Below are positions 1 to 5,059 of a DNA stretch of 5,059 nucleotides, one piece after another. How positions within the stretch are numbered: position 1 is the first letter of the stretch; each line of letters begins with the position of its first letter. The stretch is from the NCBI GenBank assembly GCA_964415245.1, contig CAYQAJ010000339.1, positions 1-5,059 of the forward strand, in the 5' to 3' direction. The notes under the pieces were generated by a model. It did no database searches, was not told where the DNA came from, and was given only the letters and a program-made list of their open reading frames with translations. Made by a program: the position numbers and the translations under genes. The DNA comes from CAYQAJ01 sp964415245 (lineage in GTDB: Bacteria > Planctomycetota > Planctomycetia > Pirellulales > Pirellulaceae).

Positions 1-234
1 GCCGGGATGCTGCGGCCCGAGGCCCACGTACTCGTCGAGATTGAACGTGGTGACGTGGGAGAAGTCGAGCCCTTCGTCGCGGTACATGCGAATCAGCTCG
101 CGGTACGTTTCCAGCGGCGACGAGCCGGTGGCCAGACCCAGCACGCAATGGGGCTTGCGGCGGACCAGCGCGGCGACGATCTGGGCCGAGCGGACGGCCA
201 CCGCCGGGGAGTTTTTTTCGATGACAACGCGCAA
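1..234 (-). CDS. nagB: Glucosamine-6-phosphate deaminase, N-terminal part (cut by window edge)
   Basis: The product is a cytoplasmic enzyme that converts glucosamine-6-phosphate and water to fructose-6-phosphate and ammonia, the step that passes amino sugars into glycolysis. Only the first 78 residues are present; the gene continues beyond base 1. Two family motifs are visible: GLATGSSP at residues 33-40, the sugar-phosphate binding loop, and FNLDEYVGL at about 64-72, where D67 matches the catalytic base of characterised NagB (FNMDEYVGL in E. coli). The QHPG that follows fits the family's HPxSY segment. The start chosen is TTG at 234-232 because a GAGAGG ribosome binding site lies 5 nt upstream and the protein then begins LRVVIEKN, close to family starts. 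An in-frame GTG 14 codons further upstream has no ribosome binding site and would add an unrelated extension. 6-Phosphogluconolactonase is a distant relative, but the NLDEYVGL motif favours NagB. Identification is strong; start choice is moderate. Confidence 0.9.
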   Translation of the reverse strand, partial: MRVVIEKNSPAVAVRSAQIVAALVRRKPHCVLGLATGSSPLETYRELIRMYRDEGLDFSHVTTFNLDEYVGLGPQHPG

Positions 235-239
235 GGGAG

Positions 240-245
240 CCTCTC
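240..245 (-). promoter_or_regulatory. Ribosome binding site of nagB (decides a TTG start)
   Basis: On the minus strand GAGAGG precedes TTG with a 5-nt spacer (CTCCC). This is the only good Shine-Dalgarno-like match near the beginning of the conserved NagB sequence and is the reason for choosing the TTG start. Confidence 0.6.
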
Positions 246-374
246 TCGAAACCGACCAGTCGATCGGGCACCGCACGATGCGAGGAGCACCCCGACCGTT
301 GTTTCACCCTCAATTCTCGCACCTTTGTAGCCCAAAACCAGCCCGGAACCAACAGCCGCGCCACCGCGACACGT

Positions 375-393
375 CCCGGATTTCGGGTCCGGG
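375..393. repeat. Perfect 6-bp inverted repeat with 7-nt spacer
   Basis: CCCGGA at 375-380 and TCCGGG at 388-393 are perfect reverse complements separated by TTTCGGG. It lies about 140 nt upstream of the nagB start, so it could be an operator or a leader hairpin for nagB. No T-run follows on either strand, so a terminator is unlikely. Function is unknown. Confidence 0.4.
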
Positions 394-481
394 CAGCTTG
401 ATAAATGGCCCGCGATTCGTCTAGGCCGGAACGGGGCGTTGCCGCTACAATCCGCCGCGATTTCCGTTGTGCTGGCACGGC

Positions 482-598
482 GCACGCGGTGGTGCCTGCG
501 TATGCATGGACGAAGGACGTCTCGGACGATATGGACGATTTGGACAAGCGTTTGGCACGTCCATGTCGTCCATACCGTCCAGCATGCCTACCGCGTGC
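482..598. repeat. Large imperfect palindrome with 9-nt-periodic GGAC repeats
   Basis: The outer arms GCACGCGGT (482-490) and ACCGCGTGC (590-598) are perfect complements over 9 bp. The inner arms, 524-537 (GGACGATATGGACG) and 558-571 (CGTCCATGTCGTCC), pair at 13 of 14 positions around a 20-nt loop. GCATG lies between on both sides (504-508, 582-586), next to a GGAC or GTCC. The left arm is itself a tandem array: GGAC begins at 515, 524, 533 and 542, exactly 9 nt apart, and on the right GTCC begins at 559, 568 and 577. The arms differ in length by insertions on the left. The structure could be a decayed miniature palindromic element, a protein-binding array or a cruciform. No coding content, direct target duplication or transposase is seen. 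Confidence 0.6.
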
Positions 599-627
599 CA
601 CTACCGCGAGTGTGCACCGCGAAAAAA

Positions 628-662
628 GCTGACGGCTGAAAACTGAGAGCTGACAGCTTCCC
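628..662 (+). repeat. Heptameric degenerate repeat tract (CTGA core)
   Basis: Five consecutive 7-nt units are visible: GCTGACG, GCTGAAA, ACTGAGA, GCTGACA, GCTTCCC. Four of the five keep CTGA at the same place. The tract ends 37 nt before the parA start. Its 11-mer CTGAAAACTGA (636-646) occurs as the exact reverse complement at 4567-4577, so the two tracts belong to one repeat family in opposite orientation. Confidence 0.65.
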
Positions 663-699
663 TGTACCGACAGCCAACCCGAACGCGCGAGAACTCCGT

Positions 700-1545
700 A
701 TGAGATCGATCGCCATCATCAATCAGAAAGGGGGCGTGGGCAAAACCACCACCGCCGTGAATCTTGGCGCGGCGCTGGCCCGCATGGGAAGCCGCGTCTG
801 CCTGATCGACCTTGACCCGCAAGCTCACGCTTCGCTGCACTTGGGCCTGTCGCTGTCCGACGACGCACCCTCGATCTACCACGTGCTCACCGGACCGACG
901 CGCGTGGCCGAGATCCTGCACGCGGTCGACAAGAACCTGTGGATCGTGCCGGCGCACATCGACCTGGCGGCGGCCGAGATGGAGTTGGCGGGCGAAGTCG
1001 GCCGCGAGATCATCCTCCGCGACAAGATGGCCGAGTTGCTGCGCGACAGGGCCGCCCCCGCGTTCGATTTTCTCATTATCGACTGCCCGCCGTCGCTGGG
1101 CGTGCTCACGCTCAACGCGCTGTCGGCGATGAGCGAGGTGATCCTGCCGCTGCAGCCGCACTTTCTCGCGCTGCACGGTTTGAGCAAGCTGCTGCGGACG
1201 ATCGAGATCGTGGCCCAGCGGCTCAACCCGGCGCTGCGACTCACCGGCGTGGTGTTCTGCATGTACGACGCCAACACGCGGCTGGCGGGCGAAGTGTGCA
1301 GCGACGTCGACGAGTTCTTCGCGTCGGCCGCATCCGAAGGCTCGCCCTGGGCCGGCGCACGTGCGTTCAAGACACGCATCCGCCGCAACATTCGGCTGGC
1401 CGAGGCACCCAGTTACGGGCAGTCGATCTTCCAGTACGCCGCCTCGTCGCCCGGCGCGGAAGATTATCTCAGCATGGCCAAGGAAGTGGCGGCGCTGGCG
1501 CTACCGGTCTCGACCGCATCGTCCTCGCGCCGCCGCGCTGGGTAA
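700..1545 (+). CDS. ParA/Soj-family (MinD-like) P-loop ATPase
   Basis: This is a 281-residue deviant-Walker ATPase of the ParA/Soj type. The family forms ATP-dependent dimers that bind DNA non-specifically and position chromosomes, plasmids or other cargo. The deviant Walker A motif KGGVGKTT is at residues 10-17, with signature lysine K10 and P-loop lysine K15. The Walker A' region LIDLDPQ is at 35-41 (D37, D39). Walker B LIIDCPPSLG is at 125-134 (D128). Typical ParA segments follow: PHFLALHGLSKLL at 153-165 and RNIRLAEAPSYGQS at 229-242, then GAEDYLSMAKEV. There is a short insertion-like Ser/Ala/Gly segment near 209-222 and an Arg/Ser-rich tail, making it slightly longer than typical Soj. 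The ATG start places the P-loop at the very N-terminus, as usual; the ribosome binding site is weak. No ParB gene lies in the window, so it may be an orphan ParA serving another cargo. Family assignment is firm, role unknown. Confidence 0.93.
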   Translation: MRSIAIINQKGGVGKTTTAVNLGAALARMGSRVCLIDLDPQAHASLHLGLSLSDDAPSIYHVLTGPTRVAEILHAVDKNLWIVPAHIDLAAAEMELAGEVGREIILRDKMAELLRDRAAPAFDFLIIDCPPSLGVLTLNALSAMSEVILPLQPHFLALHGLSKLLRTIEIVAQRLNPALRLTGVVFCMYDANTRLAGEVCSDVDEFFASAASEGSPWAGARAFKTRIRRNIRLAEAPSYGQSIFQYAASSPGAEDYLSMAKEVAALALPVSTASSSRRRAG

Positions 1546-1570
1546 ATTCGACGCATTGCCCCGCATTAGC

Positions 1571-1588
1571 CGCCGGTTTTATCCGGCG
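1571..1588 (+). terminator. Candidate terminator hairpin after parA
   Basis: CGCCGG (1571-1576) and CCGGCG (1583-1588) form a perfect 6-bp GC stem with a TTTTAT loop, beginning 25 nt past the parA stop. A pyrimidine-rich run (CTTCTCCCCTACTTGCTT) follows, but it is not a clean T-tract, so intrinsic termination is plausible rather than certain. Its position supports treating parA and the sulfatase as separate transcription units. Confidence 0.4.
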
Positions 1589-1604
1589 CTTCTCCCCTAC
1601 TTGC

Positions 1605-1633
1605 TTGCACCTCCCGGCGTAGCGGTCCACAAT
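1605..1633 (+). promoter_or_regulatory. Weak candidate sigma-70-type promoter for the sulfatase
   Basis: TTGCAC (1605-1610) and CACAAT (1628-1633) are spaced 17 nt apart and match the -35 and -10 consensus at 3/6 and 4/6 positions. The -10 overlaps the left arm of the inverted repeat at 1627-1676. If this promoter is real, that repeat would act as an operator-like palindrome rather than a complete RNA hairpin. The match is weak. Confidence 0.2.
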
Positions 1634-1676
1634 GTCGGGCGAACGCGCATTCTCCGCGCTTGCCCAGGCATTGTGG
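1627..1676 (+). promoter_or_regulatory. Long hairpin/palindrome overlapping the sulfatase ribosome binding site
   Basis: Three nested complementary blocks are visible: CCACAATG (1627-1634) with CATTGTGG (1669-1676), GGGC (1637-1640) with GCCC (1662-1665), and CGCG (1644-1647) with CGCG (1655-1658). The loop is the 7 nt 1648-1654. Only small internal loops interrupt the blocks: TC opposite AGG, and GAA opposite CTT, where one further A-T pair and a G-T wobble can form. That gives at least 16 Watson-Crick pairs in 50 nt. The right foot includes the first two G of the GGGAG ribosome binding site (1675-1679) of the sulfatase, so folding could hinder translation initiation. It could instead be a DNA operator. 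Confidence 0.5.
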
Positions 1677-1679
1677 GAG
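1675..1679 (+). promoter_or_regulatory. Ribosome binding site of the sulfatase
   Basis: GGGAG sits 7 nt before ATG 1687. It decides between that ATG and an in-frame TTG at 1660, which has no comparable site and would prepend nine residues to an otherwise complete signal peptide. Confidence 0.65.
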
Positions 1680-1686
1680 CATCGCC

Positions 1687-3150
1687 ATGTATCGCCCAAG
1701 CTCGTACTTTCTCGCCGCGCTGCTCGCGGCCCTCGTGGCAGCGACTACCTCAATTCGCATCGCCGCCGCTGATGACAGCCCCGAGGGTAGCAAGAAGCTC
1801 AACGTGTTGTTCATCGTCTCCGACGATTTGAACAACACCCTGCATTGCTATGGGAACCCTCAGGTCCAATCCCCCAACATCGACGCACTCGCCAAACGCG
1901 GCGTGCGTTTCGATCGGGCCTACTGCCAGTATCCGCTGTGCAACCCGAGCCGCGCGTCGTTTCTCACCGGCCTGCGGCCCGATCAGACGCGCGTGCAGGA
2001 CAACGGCGTTCACTTTCGCACCAACGTGAAGGACGTAGTCACGCTGCCGCAGCAGTTTCGCAACCACGGCTACTACGTGGCGCGAGTCGGCAAGCTGTAC
2101 CACTACGGCGTGCCGGGGCAGATCGGCACCAACGGACTGGACGACGCTTCGTCATGGGATGAAGTCGTCAACCCTCGCGGCCGCGACAAGGACGATGAGG
2201 ACAAGATCTTCAGCCTGGTGCCTGGGCAGTTCGGCGGCACGCTGAGTTGGCTAGCCGCCGACGGCACCGACGAAGAGCAGACCGACGGCATCGGTGCCGC
2301 CGCCGCGATCGACCTGCTGGAAAGGCACCGCGACGAGCCGTTCTTTATCGCCATGGGCTTCTACCGGCCGCACACGCCGTACGTGGCGCCAAAGCCCTAC
2401 TTCGAGTTGTACCCCACCGGCGAGATCGCCCTGGCGCCCGGACCCAAGGGACATCTCAAAAACGTTCCCCGCCCCGCGCTCGCCAGCGCCAAGGCCGAGC
2501 AGAAGGAGATGACCGACGATCGGCGCCGCGAGGCGATTCAGGCGTATCAGGCGTCGATCACGTTCATGGATGCCCAGGTCGGACACGTGGTCGACGCGCT
2601 CGACCGGCTCGGGCTTTCGAATCGCACGATCGTCGTGATGACCAGCGATCACGGCTACCACCTGGGCGAGCACGGGCTGTGGCAGAAAATGAGCCTATTC
2701 GAGCAGTCGGCCCGCGTGCCTCTAATTATCGTTCCGCCGCAGTGCAAAGCGCGGGGCCAGGCGTCGCCTCGCACCGTCGAGCTGGTCGACCTGTATCCCA
2801 CGCTGGCCGATTTGTGCGGCCTGCCCGTGCCCGAAAACCTCACCGGCCAAAGCCTGCGACCATTGCTCGAAGACCCCCAGGGCGAGTGGGACAAGCCGGC
2901 AATCACCCAGGTGCGCCGCGGCAACCAGCAGCAGCGGTTCCTGGGCTACAGCCTGCGCACCGAGCGGTGGCGGTATACCGAGTGGGATGGCGGCAACCGC
3001 GGCGTGCAGCTTTACGATCACGAGAACGACCCGCTGGAGTACAACAACCTGGCCGACGATCCCGCGCACGAGGCGACCATCGCGCAGCTCCGCGATATGC
3101 TGCACGAGCGAATCGGCCGAACCGCTCCGAGCGACCAGTCGGATAAGTAG
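1687..3150 (+). CDS. Secreted type I sulfatase, iduronate-2-sulfatase-like
   Basis: This 487-residue enzyme hydrolyses sulfate esters, most likely on a sulfated polysaccharide, outside the cytoplasm. Residues 1-28 form a signal peptide with a hydrophobic core at about 7-20 and an AAA-DD cleavage region. The catalytic core is intact: metal ligands D46 and D47 in FIVSDDLN; CNPSRASFLTG at 85-95, where C85 would be oxidised to formylglycine and R89 is conserved; VGKLYH at 134-139 (K136, H139); FYRPHTPY at 225-232 (H229); TSDHGYHLGEHG at 319-330 (D321, H322); and LWQK (K334). The order and the RPHxPY and DHGxxLGEHG motifs resemble iduronate-2-sulfatases, but the true substrate cannot be read from sequence. 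C-terminal RTERWRYTEWD and QLYDHENDPLEYNNLAD are standard sulfatase C-domain segments. ATG 1687 is chosen for its GGGAG ribosome binding site. The activating formylglycine-generating enzyme is not in the window. An 80-nt gap leads to the propeller gene, so co-transcription is possible. Confidence 0.95.
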   Translation: MYRPSSYFLAALLAALVAATTSIRIAAADDSPEGSKKLNVLFIVSDDLNNTLHCYGNPQVQSPNIDALAKRGVRFDRAYCQYPLCNPSRASFLTGLRPDQTRVQDNGVHFRTNVKDVVTLPQQFRNHGYYVARVGKLYHYGVPGQIGTNGLDDASSWDEVVNPRGRDKDDEDKIFSLVPGQFGGTLSWLAADGTDEEQTDGIGAAAAIDLLERHRDEPFFIAMGFYRPHTPYVAPKPYFELYPTGEIALAPGPKGHLKNVPRPALASAKAEQKEMTDDRRREAIQAYQASITFMDAQVGHVVDALDRLGLSNRTIVVMTSDHGYHLGEHGLWQKMSLFEQSARVPLIIVPPQCKARGQASPRTVELVDLYPTLADLCGLPVPENLTGQSLRPLLEDPQGEWDKPAITQVRRGNQQQRFLGYSLRTERWRYTEWDGGNRGVQLYDHENDPLEYNNLADDPAHEATIAQLRDMLHERIGRTAPSDQSDK

Positions 3151-3190
3151 CACGCCGGCGCGACTCTTGGCGCGGAGCGTTTGCGATACC

Positions 3191-3230
3191 AATGACGAAT
3201 GTCGAAGCACGAATGACGAAGGAATGCCCA

Positions 3231-3257
<27 letters not shown>
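3191..3257 (+). repeat. Heptameric repeat tract (AATGACG family) running into a gene start
   Basis: Heptamers of the form AANNNCG run in phase: AATGACG, AATGTCG, AAGCACG, AATGACG, then a 4-nt partial unit AAGG, then AATGCCC, AATGACG, AAGTCCA, AAGCCCG, AATAGTC. AATGACG itself occurs three times (3191, 3212, 3230). The tract starts 40 nt after the sulfatase stop and extends into the first codons of the propeller gene. The partial unit supplies that gene's ribosome binding site and one AATGACG unit supplies its ATG. Confidence 0.7.
3218..3223 (+). promoter_or_regulatory. Repeat-derived ribosome binding site of the propeller gene
   Basis: GAAGGA lies 7 nt before ATG 3231, at the only place where the heptamer phase breaks. 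The in-frame ATGs at 3192 and 3213 have no comparable site. This decides the start and shortens the protein by 13 residues relative to the longest frame. Confidence 0.6.
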
Positions 3258-4514
<1,257 letters not shown>

Positions 4515-4556
4515 ACGCTTGGCGTCGGATCAGCGTCATCAAGCACGAGGCGAGGG

Positions 4557-4619
4557 TTTTCAGTGTTCAGTTTTCAGTTGGCGGAGGTCAGTTGTCAGTT
4601 GTCCGTGGTCGGTTGTAGC
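4557..4619 (+). repeat. Heptameric degenerate repeat tract (TTNTCAG family)
   Basis: Nine consecutive 7-nt units run TTTTCAG, TGTTCAG, TTTTCAG, TTGGCGG, AGGTCAG, TTGTCAG, TTGTCCG, TGGTCGG, TTGTAGC. Five of the nine end in TCAG. The unit is the reverse complement of the CTGA heptamer at 628-662, with an exact shared 11-mer. It fills the gap between the propeller gene and the oxidoreductase gene. An apparent small open frame across it is repeat-derived and not called. Confidence 0.7.
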
Positions 4620-4675
4620 GGTGGCTTCGGATCATCGCCGCGTCCCCGCGTTTGTGCGACAGGAGTCCGCTTCCG

Positions 4676-4705
4676 TTTCGCGTTTTCGCCCTTTCGCGTT
4701 TTCGC
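4676..4705 (+). repeat. Direct repeat of TTTCGCGTTTTCGC, 16-nt period
   Basis: The 14-mer occurs at 4676-4689 and 4692-4705, separated by CC. Within it TTCGC recurs every 8 nt (4677, 4685, 4693, 4701). It ends 27 nt before the oxidoreductase start, so it lies in that gene's promoter or leader region. Function is unknown. Confidence 0.6.
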
Positions 4706-4716
4706 GATGAAATCGG

Positions 4717-4724
4717 AAAGGGAG
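4717..4724 (+). promoter_or_regulatory. Ribosome binding site of the oxidoreductase (selects GTG 4733)
   Basis: AAAGGGAG ends 8 nt before GTG 4733. A second in-frame GTG at 4724 overlaps the last base of this site and would be too close to use it, though GGAAA at 4715-4719 leaves it possible. The difference is three residues. Confidence 0.55.
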
Positions 4725-4732
4725 TGAAGAAC

Positions 4733-5059
4733 GTGTCCACCGCGAATCGCCGGGACTTTTTGAAGACTGCCGCCGCCATCGCCGGAGCTGCCGCCGTCAG
4801 CGCCGCCAGCACGAGTCGCGCCGGCGATGCCCAGGGCAAAGTGCGGATGGGGTTGATCGGCTGTGGCGGCCGCGGGACAGGCGTCGCCGGCGAATTTGTG
4901 GCCGTCGAGGGCGTCGAGCTGGCGTACGCTTGCGATCCCGACTCGCGCCGCGCCGCCGAAACCGCCGCCAAGCTCGGGGGCAAGGTCGACGTGGTCGGCG
5001 ACTTGCGTAAAGTGCTCGACGACAAGTCGATCGACGCCGTGATCGTCGCCACGCCCGAC
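4733..5059 (+). CDS. Tat-exported Gfo/Idh/MocA-family oxidoreductase, N-terminal part (cut by window edge)
   Basis: The first 109 residues of an NAD(P)-dependent sugar or polyol oxidoreductase are present; the gene runs past the window end. A twin-arginine signal NRRDFLK at residues 5-11 (R6, R7) is followed by an alanine-rich hydrophobic stretch and a likely SRA cleavage site near 30, so the folded, cofactor-loaded enzyme should be exported by the Tat route. The Rossmann fold begins MGLIGCGGRGTG at 39-50, with the dinucleotide-binding glycines. The acidic end of the second strand is ACDPDS at 66-71 (D68), which usually favours NAD. DAVIVATPD at 101-109 is the conserved fourth-strand end; family members typically continue with a histidine here. 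The start is GTG with a good ribosome binding site. The substrate and the C-terminal catalytic domain cannot be seen. It lies 218 nt after the propeller gene on the same strand and may serve the same sugar pathway. Confidence 0.9.
   Translation, partial: MSTANRRDFLKTAAAIAGAAAVSAASTSRAGDAQGKVRMGLIGCGGRGTGVAGEFVAVEGVELAYACDPDSRRAAETAAKLGGKVDVVGDLRKVLDDKSIDAVIVATPD

Larger units (their letters stand above)
235..699. other. Gene-free divergent intergenic region between nagB and parA
   Basis: This 465-nt stretch separates two divergent genes, so it should hold promoters for both. No confident -35/-10 pair was found for either. A TACAAT at 446-451 resembles a -10 box facing parA but lacks a -35 partner at the usual distance, and would leave a leader of about 240 nt. 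The stretch contains a small perfect inverted repeat (375-393), a large imperfect palindrome with 9-nt-periodic GGAC/GTCC units (482-598) and a heptameric tract (628-662). Short open frames here have repeat-derived or arginine-rich translations and no recognisable domain, so no gene is called. Confidence 0.7.

Noticed and set aside
446..451. TACAAT as a -10 box for parA
   Set aside because: It matches the -10 consensus at 5/6 positions, but no -35 element lies 16-18 nt upstream and it is about 250 nt from the start codon, so a promoter call is not supported.
508..580. CRISPR-like array from the spaced GGAC/GTCC units
   Set aside because: Units are only 9 nt apart with 4-6 conserved bases and flip orientation. 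There are no repeats of CRISPR length, no spacers and no cas genes.
405..639. Short plus-strand open frames upstream of parA
   Set aside because: They run through the palindrome and heptamer tract, have repeat-derived or arginine-rich translations, lack a clear ribosome binding site and match no domain I recognise.
2247..3146. 299-codon plus-strand open frame inside the sulfatase
   Set aside because: The product is extremely arginine-rich, and it lies wholly inside the sulfatase gene in another frame.
3150..3180. Possible terminator after the sulfatase
   Set aside because: GCGC blocks around GACTCTTG can pair over only 4 bp before mismatches, and no T-run follows.
4519..4710. Small 63-codon open frame between the propeller and oxidoreductase genes
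   Set aside because: Its translation comes mostly from the heptamer tract and the TTTCGCG repeat, and no ribosome binding site supports it.

Overview
The window looks like chromosomal DNA from a planctomycete, probably of the Pirellulales type. This is inferred from the high-GC coding sequence, a secreted arylsulfatase, a secreted FG-GAP/VCBS beta-propeller protein and a Tat-exported Gfo/Idh/MocA oxidoreductase side by side. It is also inferred from intergenic DNA full of degenerate 7-nt and 9-nt repeats. No taxonomic marker gene is present, so the assignment is inference.

Layout. At the left edge, on the minus strand, is the start of a glucosamine-6-phosphate deaminase gene (nagB), cut off by the window end. 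A 465-nt gene-free stretch (235-699) separates it from a divergent ParA/Soj-type ATPase gene (700-1545). That stretch holds a small perfect inverted repeat, a large imperfect palindrome built on 9-nt-periodic GGAC units, and a heptameric repeat tract. After parA there is a candidate terminator hairpin. A second long hairpin overlaps the ribosome binding site of an iduronate-2-sulfatase-like sulfatase (1687-3150). Next on the same strand come a seven-bladed beta-propeller protein (3231-4514), whose ribosome binding site and start codon lie inside a heptameric repeat tract, and a 218-nt gap with further repeats. The window ends in the first 109 codons of a Tat-signal Gfo/Idh/MocA oxidoreductase.

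How the genes may work together. The sulfatase, propeller protein and oxidoreductase all carry export signals and share one strand. This fits a small cluster for desulfating and processing a sulfated polysaccharide outside the cytoplasm. NagB returns amino-sugar phosphate to glycolysis and would suit an amino-sugar-containing substrate, but it is divergent and the link is only suggestive. ParA has no ParB partner in the window and appears to be a separate transcription unit.

The most notable non-genic signals are three heptamer-periodic tracts (628-662, 3191-3257, 4557-4619), the hairpin over the sulfatase ribosome binding site, and the palindrome in the nagB-parA gap. Within proteins, the propeller has histidine or glutamate at the same position in five of seven blades, which could mark a catalytic or metal site.
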